DNA of 64,000 nucleotides from Paludibacteraceae bacterium (GCA_024405875.1 JAKSOA010000011.1:1-64000), one strand, 5' to 3'. Positions 8,397-16,765 are shown, counted from the first letter of the stretch. Program-made: numbers and translations. Notes: generated by a model not told the origin, from the letters alone.

Positions 8397-8844
8397 TTAT
8401 ATTCTGCTCAACATTTATAACTTCAGGGCTGTATAATTCAATTGTCTTATACAATCTACCTGTATTTTTCACCTTGAATGAATCCACCTTAAATATAGGC
8501 ACACAGCCACAGGCAGGACTTACAAACTGAGTCTCCTGCTTATGAAATACAGAAATAGTGTCATTAATTACACTCTCCCCGTTTTTAAAGGAAATTGCAT
8601 AGTTAGTAGAGTCTTTAGTAGTGTGCAACGGCAGATATATGGCACTTACACTGGCATTATTATAAAGCACCGAATCACTACCCAACCCCTTGCCTGTAAC
8701 ACCAGAGACCGTAACCGGCTTTCTGTTCAATGAATCCAGAAATCCAACACCAAGCATAGAGCGTGTCGGCTGATAACACCCCTCACGGCACGATGTAAGT
8801 GCAACCGTCAAAATCAATGCAAATATGTAAACTATGCGCTTCAA
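8377..8844 (-). CDS. DUF6452-like lipoprotein
   Basis: The 155-residue protein starts with a lipoprotein signal ending in a lipobox (ALILTVALTSC), so it should be anchored in the outer membrane or periplasm. The rest is beta-rich (NYAISFKNGESVINDTISV) with QFVSPACGCVPIF near the middle. The family is conserved in Bacteroidales but has no known role. The start is a TTG (8844): no in-frame ATG precedes the signal peptide. This TTG sits at the edge of an ATTAATT repeat array. Confidence 0.7.
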   Translation of the reverse strand: MKRIVYIFALILTVALTSCREGCYQPTRSMLGVGFLDSLNRKPVTVSGVTGKGLGSDSVLYNNASVSAIYLPLHTTKDSTNYAISFKNGESVINDTISVFHKQETQFVSPACGCVPIFKVDSFKVKNTGRLYKTIELYSPEVINVEQNINVKIYF

Positions 8845-9135
8845 TTTAATTAATAATTAATAATTAATAATTAACATTTGTTAAAACTTCGTTTTAACTT
8901 TTAACTTCGCCTATCGGCTTGTAAAAGTTAAATAACCTTCTCTTACCCCACCCCAAACCCCTCCCTTGGGGAGTGGCTTAGTCGCAACTATCGTTGCTCC
9001 GTAACAGTGCTATATATAACTTTGTTAAAACTTCGTTTTAACCATGTTACTTCGTCTCTCGGCATAACTCAAGTAAACTTAGTTCTGCTCTCGTTCCTAG
9101 TAACAGTTAACTTTTCTTTTTTAACTTTTAACTTT
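8845..9135. repeat. Repeat-filled intergenic region
   Basis: This 291-bp gap holds no convincing gene. From left to right it contains a 7-bp AATTAAT array (about 8845-8874), TTTTAACTT-type motifs, an inverted copy of the interspersed element also seen at 3648 (8940-9005, with GGAGTGGCTTAGTCGCAAC), and a second block of AACTTTT units (about 9106-9135) reaching the nitroreductase stop. Confidence 0.65.
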
Positions 9136-9645
9136 TCACTCATTTATTATTACCTCACTCCTCTCCTTCTTAGTATTAACGCGTCTTATTGAGGCGTCTT
9201 TCTCATACCCCACAGGTATAAGCGCCACGACCTCTTCATCGGGGTTAAGATTTAAGATGCCAGCACACTCTGCGGCGTTAAAACTGCAAATCCAACAAGT
9301 TCCAAGACCCTGCTCAGCGGCGGCAAGCACAAGATGTTCTGTTGCAATGGCGGCGTCAATATCAGCGTGGTCTTTGTTATCATAACCACGATGCCACGAC
9401 TCTGTATGATTTACACAAACCGCTACTATCACAGGAGCGTCAGAAGCCCAAGTGAACTTGTGAGTAGAACATACTTTCTCCTTCATATCACCCTTCAGCA
9501 CAATGAATTTCCAAGGCTGGCGGTTGCAGGCAGACGGTGCCATAACGGCACAAGAGAGTATGTACTCAATTTTTTCCTGCTCCACATCATCAGTTTTGAA
9601 ACTGCGTACAGAACGGCGACTATTTACTAATTCCTGAAAGTTCAT
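9136..9645 (-). CDS. Nitroreductase family protein
   Basis: This 169-residue FMN-dependent oxidoreductase has the family opening ELVNSRRSVRSFK, the FMN-binding MAPSACNRQPWKF, and the LVLAAAEQGLGTCWICSF core. Such enzymes reduce nitro groups, quinones or flavins with NAD(P)H; the natural substrate is unknown. Its ATG overlaps the stop of the upstream gene by 4 bp, which suggests coupled translation. A paralogue lies at 16181. Confidence 0.88.
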   Translation of the reverse strand: MNFQELVNSRRSVRSFKTDDVEQEKIEYILSCAVMAPSACNRQPWKFIVLKGDMKEKVCSTHKFTWASDAPVIVAVCVNHTESWHRGYDNKDHADIDAAIATEHLVLAAAEQGLGTCWICSFNAAECAGILNLNPDEEVVALIPVGYEKDASIRRVNTKKERSEVIINE

Positions 9646-10166
9646 ACAAAATAACGCTGAATTTCGTGTTTAAGATATGATATGGCAAGAGATGTAGGAG
9701 ACTCCTCCTCATTCTGATATATTGTAAGGATAACACTTGCCAACTGCTCTGCAGGCGCTTCTGGCGGAACCTTTGCGGCACAAGCGTTAATCATTTGAAT
9801 AACATTCTCCTTAGCGTTTTTAGTTACATTCCACGCCTCATCACTAACATAAATCTGCTGAGCCACATTATGCTCAAACTCTGCCCTGATATCAACAAGA
9901 AGCGATGAATGGAACTGCAGAGCGGTGAGAGTACTGTCCTGCATACGAACAAGAAGACTGTCAGGTGTAATACGCTCCAGAAAAAGCACCAAACGCTCAT
10001 ACGCCGTAAGCCTTATGGGTATAGTGGATTTCTGAGACTCCTTTGCAAGCAGATAACGGCGTCTTGCGTCCTCCTCATTGAGGAACTTACGCATAACAAT
10101 ATATACCAGCACAAACACCACAAGTGCCGGCAGTGTGTAAGCTAATATTTGCAAAAATATATCCAT
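9642..10166 (-). CDS. Membrane-anchored conserved protein (DUF7935-like)
   Basis: The 174 residues begin with one membrane segment (ILAYTLPALVVFVLVYIVM). A charged, mostly helical cytoplasmic part follows: RLTAYERLVLFLERITPDSL, then QFHSSLLVDIRAEFEHN. Homologues are widespread in Bacteroidetes without an assigned function; I believe they are filed as DUF7935. It overlaps the nitroreductase start by 4 bp and forms a two-gene unit with it. Confidence 0.65.
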   Translation of the reverse strand: MDIFLQILAYTLPALVVFVLVYIVMRKFLNEEDARRRYLLAKESQKSTIPIRLTAYERLVLFLERITPDSLLVRMQDSTLTALQFHSSLLVDIRAEFEHNVAQQIYVSDEAWNVTKNAKENVIQMINACAAKVPPEAPAEQLASVILTIYQNEEESPTSLAISYLKHEIQRYFV

Positions 10167-10186
10167 AAAACAATGTTTAATCGTGG

Positions 10187-10248
10187 AATCGGTGAATCGG
10201 TGAATCGTTAATTATTAATTGTTAATTGTTAATTATTAATTGTTAATT
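10187..10248. repeat. 8-bp then 7-bp tandem array
   Basis: Two GGTGAATC units (10191-10206) are followed without a break by GTTAATT, ATTAATT, GTTAATT, GTTAATT, ATTAATT and GTTAATT (10207-10248). The TAA stop of the glycosyltransferase gene (10247-10249) begins in the last unit. Confidence 0.9.
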
Positions 10249-11197
10249 AAATAGTTCTCTCAATCTGATAATGGTTCCTCTCCCCTGAACTCCTTGAAAC
10301 AAGTTCACCAATGAACCCTGTGACAAAGAATTGTGTACCTAAAATCATACCAAGCATAGCAAGGTAGAAATAGGGACTATCTGTAATAAGAGGTGCCCTG
10401 TAACCCGCAATAATGGCGTGCAGTTTAATTGCAGCCACCACTATAACCATTATGAAACCTATAATAAACATTATTGAGCCCCACACACCAAAAAAGTGCA
10501 TAGGTTTCTTTCCAAATTTTGTAAGGAACCAAAGACTAAGCAGGTCAAGATAACCGTGAACAAAACGGTCAAGCCCGAACTTGCTCTGCCCGAACTTACG
10601 AGCCTGATGGTGAACCACCTTCTCCCCTATCTTATCAAAACCGGCGTTCTTTGCAAGGAACGGAATATAACGGTGCATCTCACCGTATACCTCAATATTC
10701 TTGACAACATCATTACGGTACGCCTTAAGCCCGCAGTTGAAGTCGTGCAACTTCACCCCGGACACCTTGCGAGCCGTTGCGTTGAACAACTTGCTGGGCA
10801 GGTTTTTTGTAAGTTTTGGGTCATATCTCTTCTTTTTCCACCCCGATACCAAATCATAACCCTCTTCCTTAATCATACGGTAAAGCTCCGGAATCTCATC
10901 GGGGCTGTCCTGAAGGTCAGCGTCCATAGTTATTACAACATCACCCTGAGCCTTGTCAAAACCGCAGAAAAGAGCCGGAGACTTGCCGTAGTTACGGCGG
11001 AACTTAATGCCCTTAACCTCTTTGTTGTCCTTTGACAAGTCCAAAATTGTGTTCCACGATGCATCAGAAGAACCATCATCAACAAAAATAACCTCGTATG
11101 AGAACTTGTTCTCATCCATCACCCTCTTAATCCACTGAAACAGTTCAGGGAGTGACTCCGCCTCATTATATAAAGGTATTACAACTGATAAATTCAT
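10247..11197 (-). CDS. Family 2 glycosyltransferase, polyprenyl-phosphate type
   Basis: The 316-residue protein has an N-terminal GT-A domain with VVIPLYNEAESLPEL, the nucleotide-binding VIFVDDGSSDAS, and the metal-binding TMDADLQDSPDE. Two C-terminal membrane helices (about residues 230-260 and 275-300) follow, as in GtrB/ArnC/DPM1-like enzymes that load a sugar onto a polyprenyl phosphate. It is transcribed after the DUF4199 gene across a 35-bp gap, an arrangement common in Bacteroides. The sugar is unknown. Confidence 0.9.
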   Translation of the reverse strand: MNLSVVIPLYNEAESLPELFQWIKRVMDENKFSYEVIFVDDGSSDASWNTILDLSKDNKEVKGIKFRRNYGKSPALFCGFDKAQGDVVITMDADLQDSPDEIPELYRMIKEEGYDLVSGWKKKRYDPKLTKNLPSKLFNATARKVSGVKLHDFNCGLKAYRNDVVKNIEVYGEMHRYIPFLAKNAGFDKIGEKVVHHQARKFGQSKFGLDRFVHGYLDLLSLWFLTKFGKKPMHFFGVWGSIMFIIGFIMVIVVAAIKLHAIIAGYRAPLITDSPYFYLAMLGMILGTQFFVTGFIGELVSRSSGERNHYQIERTI

Positions 11198-11232
11198 AAT
11201 ACAATTAGCAATTAGTAATTAACAATTCTCCT

Positions 11233-11763
11233 TTATCCTTTCTCCTTTATTTTATTTACTATCGCCGCAATTGGCAGACCTAAAATCAAACCTAAAAATA
11301 TGAAAATCCATATTGTCTGCACAGCCACCATTGACGCTGTGGGAGTCCCCGCCTCAGCAATCAAGGCCTTAAACTGCTCCACCTGAGCCTCCGCACCCTT
11401 TATTTGAGAGGCGGTAGAGAGAAGCAAATCAAGTTGCTGCTGAATATAATCAGGATTAATGTACTGATAATATACAAATTGTGCCACAGCAAGAAACATT
11501 GACCCAAAGAAGAAGAGGTATATTGTAAAACGCAGGAACAGACCGAACCCCGCCTCACTACCCTCAACCTTACGCTTGAAAAGCACTGCGCATTTATATG
11601 CGAAAACAGGTACCATAATAGTCAACACACCTGATATAAACGCACCAGCACCACCATCAAACGCCACCTCAAAAACAAACTTAAGAACAAGGAACAGACC
11701 AAAGAACAGACCATAATACATAGCCTGCCTGTTAGTAAACATCCTTAATTCATACTTCTCCAT
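11233..11763 (-). CDS. DUF4199 membrane protein
   Basis: The 176-residue protein has about four membrane helices: AMYYGLFFGLFLVLKFVFE, an AFISGVLTIMVPVFAYK segment, a third near YLFFFGSMFLAVAQFVYY, and the C-terminal TIWIFIFLGLILGLPIAA. This matches DUF4199, a Bacteroidetes family of unknown function usually placed before a GT2 gene, as here. A perfect promoter precedes it. Confidence 0.85.
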   Translation of the reverse strand: MEKYELRMFTNRQAMYYGLFFGLFLVLKFVFEVAFDGGAGAFISGVLTIMVPVFAYKCAVLFKRKVEGSEAGFGLFLRFTIYLFFFGSMFLAVAQFVYYQYINPDYIQQQLDLLLSTASQIKGAEAQVEQFKALIAEAGTPTASMVAVQTIWIFIFLGLILGLPIAAIVNKIKEKG

Positions 11764-11789
11764 TAATGGCTTACACTAATTCTAAACTG

Positions 11790-11821
11790 CAAATATAAGC
11801 AAACAAGAGCAAATACCCAAA
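11790..11821 (-). promoter_or_regulatory. Promoter of the DUF4199-GT2 operon
   Basis: On the minus strand TTTG (11818-11821), 20 bp and TATATTTG (11790-11797) match the Bacteroidetes consensus exactly. Confidence 0.75.
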
Positions 11822-11862
11822 AATGGTTGCGCTTTTTTGAAAAAATACTGTTGAAAACAAAA

Positions 11863-11894
11863 TTTGTATAAATTCAAATTTTATCATACCTTTG
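11863..11894 (+). promoter_or_regulatory. ffs: Promoter of the SRP RNA gene
   Basis: TTTG (11863-11866), 20 bp and TACCTTTG (11887-11894) match the consensus. The predicted transcription start, about 7 bp after the box, coincides with the first base-paired nucleotides of the SRP RNA. Confidence 0.8.
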
Positions 11895-11901
11895 CACCTC
11901 A

Positions 11902-11997
11902 GGAAAGGTACTACACGACCAGCTCCCTTCCAATCCCCCAGGGCTTGACCGCAGCAAGGGTCCGTTGGTTGAGCGGTGCGATGTAGCCAGCCTTTCC
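11902..11997 (+). ncRNA. ffs: 4.5S signal recognition particle RNA (small bacterial type)
   Basis: The terminal helix pairs GGAAAGG (11902-11908) with CCTTTCC (11991-11997), and a T-run follows directly as terminator. The apical part contains CCCAGGGCTTGACCGCAGC, which fits the CAGG/AGCA asymmetric-loop region that binds Ffh. The 3' side has GAGCGGTGCGATGTAGCC, like other bacterial SRP RNAs. At 96 nt the length is normal. The RNA works with Ffh and FtsY in co-translational targeting of membrane proteins. The tip is not the classical GGAA tetraloop. Confidence 0.85.
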
Positions 11998-12030
11998 TTT
12001 TTTTGTATAACTATTTAATATTCCACTACT

Positions 12031-12414
12031 ATGGCTCAAGAACAAAATTTGAACACAGCACACAATTTGATTGCTTCTGGAACAATTATCAAGGGTGAGA
12101 TTAATTCAGCGGTAGATATTAGAATAGACGGAAGTGTTGAGGGTACCATCTTCTCAAAAGGCAAGGTGGTTGTTGGAGAGAAGGGCGTTGTTAATGGGGA
12201 GATTAAGGCCTCAAACATTGATATAATGGGTGATGTTAAAGGCAATATAATATCAGTGAACACATTGTCATTAAAGACATCGGGGGTTATAAACGGAGAT
12301 ATAAGCACACAAACCCTGATTATAGAGCAAGGAGCCAAGTTTAATGGCAACTGCAAGATGGGTAAGGAGCAGGAAATAGCACCTCAACCCCAAAATCAAA
12401 CTCAGAAGAAATAA
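12031..12414 (+). CDS. Bactofilin (polymer-forming cytoskeletal protein)
   Basis: The 127 residues carry a central right-handed beta-helix of short hydrophobic repeats with Gly turns (IKGEINSAVDIRIDGSVEG, KVVVGEKGVVNGEI and so on), flanked by a disordered N-terminus and a Gln/Pro-rich tail. Bactofilins polymerise without nucleotide and organise envelope growth or stalks. Length and repeat pattern are typical. It lies 33 bp after the SRP RNA and converges on the next gene with an 11-bp gap. Confidence 0.93.
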   Translation: MAQEQNLNTAHNLIASGTIIKGEINSAVDIRIDGSVEGTIFSKGKVVVGEKGVVNGEIKASNIDIMGDVKGNIISVNTLSLKTSGVINGDISTQTLIIEQGAKFNGNCKMGKEQEIAPQPQNQTQKK

Positions 12415-12425
12415 AGGTGGGTTGA

Positions 12426-13814
12426 CTACCTTATTATAGATACAGAACCACGTTTCAAATACTTGACACGCTTTCCATCGGAGTCATAATCTGAACCTGT
12501 AGCCTCTATTATGTACATATAGGCGCCATCGGCCGCCGGTTTGCCGTTAATGGTGCCGTCCCAGCCTTGTGCAGGGTCAACCCATTGATATACAAGCCCA
12601 CCCCATTGGTTATATACCCAACCGTGGAACTCTATGATTGAACGGTAAGCGACTTTGAACAAATCATTCACACCATCACCGTTAGGAGTGAATACATTTG
12701 GAACATCAAGTTGAGACTCACGAACCTCTATCTGGAACTCACGCACTTGAGTGCACCCCTCCTTGTAATCTTCAGAAACAGCGTCATTGGAAACTTCCAC
12801 TTTCAAGTAATATGTTCCCTGTTCAGTGAATGTGTATCTGAAATCCTTGTCGTGAGACTTTAGTATTAAAGGAGAGTATTCCTTACTCTTTGACAGAGAC
12901 CACATATAGTGATATGCCGCCGCCGAAGAGTAGTTCAATGCTTCAAAATTAACCGGAGAAGAACCTTTTAACTGAAGTGGCTCCCCTGCCTTAGCCTCTG
13001 TAGGTTCTGTAGGTTCTCCCTTATCATTCTCATTAATAGCGTCCTCCCTTATCCTCACACTTGCAAAGACGTGGCTCTCAACTGCAAACGGCTTGAAAAG
13101 CACAGACTTCACACTATCAGCCTCATCTAATTTTACAGCGTATTGGTTAGCATATACAACAAAACGCGTGGTGTCAAGCGGTGCTTTTATAGTATGGTCT
13201 ATGACATCCTCCAATTTGTCCATAGCGGGCAGGTTATACTCTTTTTTCTCTATAACAAACTCTTTATCAGCATAATAGACTGAATCATATTTCAGAGAGA
13301 GAAACTGAGGCATAACAGCAAGTTCCGACTTTTCTGACAATCCCTTGTATTCCATAGCGGGAGCGGGTTCCTCATCAGGATAGATTTGCAATTGGGCGTA
13401 ATCACACTGGTCTTCAATTGATGTGTGCACTATTAGTGTGTCCATCTTAGGTGTGAAATCCTTACACCTGAACACCCATACGCTCTCTGAATTATCATCA
13501 TCAAATTGTAATAGATACCCCGATGTAGCCACATCATTCAACTTTACAAATGTTGTATCCGTGGCCACTTCCTCTGTTTTAAGCTCACTCTTATTTCCTT
13601 CAATGTCAAATGAGAACCACTTGAAATTGAACTTTGCATCTGATTTATATGTAAGATAGGCATCTTCTGTAGATTTTACAACCATTATAGTGTCTATACC
13701 AGACTCATCTGATGCTGAATCAGCCGCAAATTTGACGCCTGATATTGAAAAATCCGCCAATGCGGCAGTGGCGTATGTCAATAAAAACACTATTGAGAAT
13801 AGGACTCTTTTCAT
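12426..13814 (-). CDS. T9SS-sorted PKD protein with gliding-type C-terminal domain
   Basis: The 462 residues start with a signal peptide (MKRVLFSIVFLLTYATAALA). A PKD-like fold around residues 300-380 contains YHYMWSLSKSKEY and FTEQGTYYLKVEVS. The C-terminus is the gliding-motility-associated domain, beginning VPNVFTPNGDGVNDLFKV, with VYNQWGGLVYQW and YMYIIEATG. This is a type B sorting signal for the type IX secretion system, so the protein should reach the cell surface. No T9SS machinery is encoded in this window. The gene diverges from the LysM gene. Confidence 0.85.
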   Translation of the reverse strand: MKRVLFSIVFLLTYATAALADFSISGVKFAADSASDESGIDTIMVVKSTEDAYLTYKSDAKFNFKWFSFDIEGNKSELKTEEVATDTTFVKLNDVATSGYLLQFDDDNSESVWVFRCKDFTPKMDTLIVHTSIEDQCDYAQLQIYPDEEPAPAMEYKGLSEKSELAVMPQFLSLKYDSVYYADKEFVIEKKEYNLPAMDKLEDVIDHTIKAPLDTTRFVVYANQYAVKLDEADSVKSVLFKPFAVESHVFASVRIREDAINENDKGEPTEPTEAKAGEPLQLKGSSPVNFEALNYSSAAAYHYMWSLSKSKEYSPLILKSHDKDFRYTFTEQGTYYLKVEVSNDAVSEDYKEGCTQVREFQIEVRESQLDVPNVFTPNGDGVNDLFKVAYRSIIEFHGWVYNQWGGLVYQWVDPAQGWDGTINGKPAADGAYMYIIEATGSDYDSDGKRVKYLKRGSVSIIR

Positions 13815-13835
13815 TTGTTAATATAATTTGGAGTC

Positions 13836-13880
13836 CAAAGGTAGGAAAAATTTTGTAATTTTATTACCTTTGTAACTTTG
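13836..13880. promoter_or_regulatory. Divergent -7 boxes of the T9SS-cargo and LysM genes
   Basis: TACCTTTG on the minus strand (13836-13843) serves the PKD gene. On the plus strand two boxes follow each other, TACCTTTG (13865-13872) and TAACTTTG (13873-13880). A TTTG at 13852-13855 is 17 bp before the second one, slightly short of the usual spacing. Confidence 0.5.
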
Positions 13881-13912
13881 TAAAGTCTAAAATACGACAC
13901 AATTATATAACA

Positions 13913-15508
13913 ATGAGGAAACTGACACTGCTTTTTATAGCCGCACTTACCGCTTTCACTATCTCAGCGGAGGAACTGAACTACCCCACAACTGTAATTA
14001 ATGGTAAAACATACTATATTTATAAGGTACAGAAAAGTGAGGGTTACTACGCCATAAGCAAGAGGTTTAATGTTACTATAAAAGAGATAGTTGACGCAAA
14101 CGGTGACGGCGGACTGAAACTCGGACAGACGGTGTACGTTCCAGTTAAAGCAAACACCGAATCACCGAATCACCAAATCACCGCATCACCGCATCACCAA
14201 ACCACCGTTCACACTGTCCAAAAAGGTGAGACGCTCTACAGTCTCTCAAAGAGATATGATGTGACAGTTGATGAAATAAGGGCGTTGAACCCTGAATCTG
14301 ATATTCTATCTGTGGGTGAGACTCTGATAATTCCTTCCAAAACAACACCTATTGCAGTTGCGGCAACAACAGTAGCAGAGACATTTAAGAGTGTGGCTGA
14401 GAACACTGACTCCGTTACAGTAACTTATGACACAGTTGAAGAACCTGATGAACAGTTTGAGAAGGAGCCGCGAAACAGTGTTAGAATAGCCATTCTAATG
14501 CCATTCAACATAACTATGCACACTGAATCTGATGACAAATTCATTGATTTCTATCGTGGTTGCCTTATTGCCGCCGACTCACTCAAGGCATCGGGGTACA
14601 ATGTGACAATAGACACTTATGACATAGGAAAGACAAAGGAGTCTCTGTTTAACATATTGAACAAGAAGGAATTAAAGGAAGCAGACCTTATAATAGGACC
14701 AGCCTACACGGCACAAATAGAGTATGTGGCAGATTTTGCAGCAAGAAACCACATAAAGACAATAGTGCCGTTCTCAAACAATGTACCACAGGTTAAGAGA
14801 AACAAATATATATTCCAAATTGTATGCCCGCAGCAGGAACTATACGCCACTGTAATTGACAAGTGCCTGGAAGAGTGGCAAAACAAAAAGGTGCTTATAA
14901 TCACTCCAGACAGCGCTGGTATAAGATTTGACAAAAAGGAGTTCTCTGATATGCTTGCCAAAGAGTTAAGGAGCGACAACAGGTACTGTAGATATATTTC
15001 AGCAGAAAGAATGGCGGCTGAGGTAAATTTAATAACATCAATAGATTCATCTGAGTTTGTTCTTGTAATACCCACTACAAATCACGTGAAACTGACTCAG
15101 ATTTCTGACCATTTTGACGCAATCAAAAGTAACCGCATAACAATATTTGGATTCCCCGAATGGAACGATATGCTACATAAAGATTTGTACAACAGACCTT
15201 TATACACATTCACCAACTATTGGCTGAATTTCAACGATACTGAGACCCTGAAGTTTTTCCACAAATATAATTTGATATTCGGGGTTCCATACCCTCAGAA
15301 TAATCCGTCATATTCAATATTCGGATTTGACATAACCCTGTTCTTTGGCAAGGCGTGGTGTGAGAACGGCAGACATTTTGAGCAATTCTTTGACAAAGAG
15401 GGTTCTCAAATGCTTCAGATGAACTTTAATTTTGAGAAGATAAACGGTGGCGGATATACCAACCACGGAATATATTTACAAACATACGATAAGGAAGGGA
15501 TTCATTGA
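13913..15508 (+). CDS. LysM protein with periplasmic-binding-protein-like domain
   Basis: The 531 residues hold a signal peptide (1-20), a first LysM (about 33-78, YYIYKVQKSEGYYAISKRF), a short linker (83-98) encoded by an 8-bp DNA repeat array, a second LysM (about 99-143, HTVQKGETLYSLSKRYDV), and a long C-terminal region. This region starts at about 190 with NSVRIAILMPFNITM and resembles type 1 periplasmic binding proteins. LysM binds peptidoglycan; the binding-protein fold may hold a ligand or have lost that role. It is directly followed by a beta-barrel gene overlapping by 4 bp, suggesting an envelope-spanning pair. Confidence 0.85.
   Translation: MRKLTLLFIAALTAFTISAEELNYPTTVINGKTYYIYKVQKSEGYYAISKRFNVTIKEIVDANGDGGLKLGQTVYVPVKANTESPNHQITASPHHQTTVHTVQKGETLYSLSKRYDVTVDEIRALNPESDILSVGETLIIPSKTTPIAVAATTVAETFKSVAENTDSVTVTYDTVEEPDEQFEKEPRNSVRIAILMPFNITMHTESDDKFIDFYRGCLIAADSLKASGYNVTIDTYDIGKTKESLFNILNKKELKEADLIIGPAYTAQIEYVADFAARNHIKTIVPFSNNVPQVKRNKYIFQIVCPQQELYATVIDKCLEEWQNKKVLIITPDSAGIRFDKKEFSDMLAKELRSDNRYCRYISAERMAAEVNLITSIDSSEFVLVIPTTNHVKLTQISDHFDAIKSNRITIFGFPEWNDMLHKDLYNRPLYTFTNYWLNFNDTETLKFFHKYNLIFGVPYPQNNPSYSIFGFDITLFFGKAWCENGRHFEQFFDKEGSQMLQMNFNFEKINGGGYTNHGIYLQTYDKEGIH
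14159..14206 (+). repeat. 8-bp tandem array inside the LysM gene
   Basis: Six 8-bp units follow each other: GAATCACC, GAATCACC, AAATCACC, GCATCACC, GCATCACC, AAACCACC. They encode residues 83-98 (ESPNHQITASPHHQTT) between the two LysM domains. The total of 48 bp keeps frame, but gain or loss of one unit would not. Confidence 0.95.
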
Positions 15509-16194
15509 TTTTGAGAAACCGTATTAAAATATTACTTGTAATTGCCCTGCTATCTCTGTCAGGCATAGTCTCCGCACAATACAAATTCTACTACCCTGAA
15601 CTTTATGTGGGTACAAACCAGGGTGTAGCCTTATGGACAACCGTCGGTTTCTCTCCATCTGTTGAGGAGAACTTTGACGTAAGGTATCACGGCGGCATTA
15701 CCGTACGCTACATAATACAGAAGTATTTCGGCATTCAGGCTGAACTAAACTACTCACAAAGAGGTTGGTCAGAGACCTCCGCCAAGACAGGAGAGCGTTA
15801 TGAGCACCGGCTTGACTACTTGGAGTTACCACTTGTCTCTCATATATTCTTTGGAACGGAGATTTTTAAATTCTACATAAATCTTGGTCCTAAAATAAGA
15901 TATATGATATATGACAAGGTTACCGCACCCTTTTCTGACGGTTCCGGCGGTGTACAGCAATCACTTGCAATACAAAACAGATTTGACTACAGCGTATTCG
16001 GCGGCATCGGGTTTGAGTTCCGCACAAAAAAGGCGGGAAGTTTCTTCTTTGAGGCACGCTATGACTACGGATTAGGAAACATATTCCACACATCTAAATC
16101 AGACCCATTCCAACGCTCTAACAACCAAGCAATTACAATTAGTGTTGGATATTTGTTCAATGTATTAAGTAAAAAGAAAAATGACAACCTTTAA
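15505..16194 (+). CDS. PorT-like outer-membrane beta-barrel protein
   Basis: The 229 residues have a signal peptide (ILLVIALLSLSGIVSAQ), then amphipathic strands such as VGTNQGVALWTTVGFSPS and IQAELNYSQRGW, and end in YLFNVLSKKK. This fits the small beta-barrel family often called porin family or PorT. No ATG is available: the start is TTG at 15505, which overlaps the LysM stop as TTGA, or TTG at 15511. Coupled translation with the LysM gene is likely. The function is unknown. Confidence 0.8.
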   Translation: MILRNRIKILLVIALLSLSGIVSAQYKFYYPELYVGTNQGVALWTTVGFSPSVEENFDVRYHGGITVRYIIQKYFGIQAELNYSQRGWSETSAKTGERYEHRLDYLELPLVSHIFFGTEIFKFYINLGPKIRYMIYDKVTAPFSDGSGGVQQSLAIQNRFDYSVFGGIGFEFRTKKAGSFFFEARYDYGLGNIFHTSKSDPFQRSNNQAITISVGYLFNVLSKKKNDNL

Positions 16195-16708
16195 AGATTT
16201 GGCTATCAGACGCCGCAGTCACAGAAAGTTTGAAGAGAGAGTTATAGAGCAGGAGAAGATTGACTCCATTCTGCAAACAGTTTTAATGGCACCAGCAGGT
16301 AAACGTGCCAATGAGTGGCAATTCTATGTGGTCACAGACAAGGAGACCTCTTTAAAACTTTCAGAATGCAAGCAGTTTGGAGCGGCATTTGTTAAAGAGG
16401 CACCACTCAATATCGTAGTTACCGCCGACACATCAAAGAGTGACGTATGGATTGAGGATTGTGCCATAGCGGCTATCTACCTGCAACTTGCGGCGGAGGA
16501 TTTAGGGCTTGGCAGTTGCTGGAGTCAGGTTCGCTGTAGAGAGTCTCAGACAGAGGGCGTTATGGCGGAGGATTACATAAAAAAACTGCTTAATATCCCC
16601 GATGGCTTTGCCGTTGAGTGCATAATAAGCATAGGCTATCCCGCCGATGAACGCAAACCGTATGACCTTGAGAAACTTCCATACGAGAAAATAATGGTTA
16701 TTCGGTGA
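16181..16708 (+). CDS. Nitroreductase family protein (second copy)
   Basis: The 175-residue FMN oxidoreductase shows LAIRRRSHRKFEE at the start, VLMAPAGKRANEWQFYVV for FMN binding, and LQLAAEDLGLGSCWSQV. It overlaps the barrel gene by 14 bp. The end of the gene, including the stop, lies within an 8-bp repeat array that encodes the last residues MVIR. The substrate is unknown. Confidence 0.88.
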   Translation: MTTFKDLAIRRRSHRKFEERVIEQEKIDSILQTVLMAPAGKRANEWQFYVVTDKETSLKLSECKQFGAAFVKEAPLNIVVTADTSKSDVWIEDCAIAAIYLQLAAEDLGLGSCWSQVRCRESQTEGVMAEDYIKKLLNIPDGFAVECIISIGYPADERKPYDLEKLPYEKIMVIR

Positions 16709-16759
16709 TTTGGTTATTCGGTTATTCGAATCACCGCATCACCGCATCACCGCATCACC
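16696..16759. repeat. Eight-unit 8-bp tandem array
   Basis: GGTTATTC, GGTGATTT, GGTTATTC, GGTTATTC, GAATCACC, then GCATCACC three times. The array covers the last four codons and the TGA stop of the nitroreductase and ends 6 bp before the next ATG. Confidence 0.95.
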
Positions 16760-16765
16760 ATAACT

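Noticed and set aside
9007-9192. A 61-codon frame in the gap before the nitroreductase
   Set aside because: It is made of AACTTTT repeat sequence, runs into the nitroreductase gene on the other strand, and encodes a low-complexity peptide.
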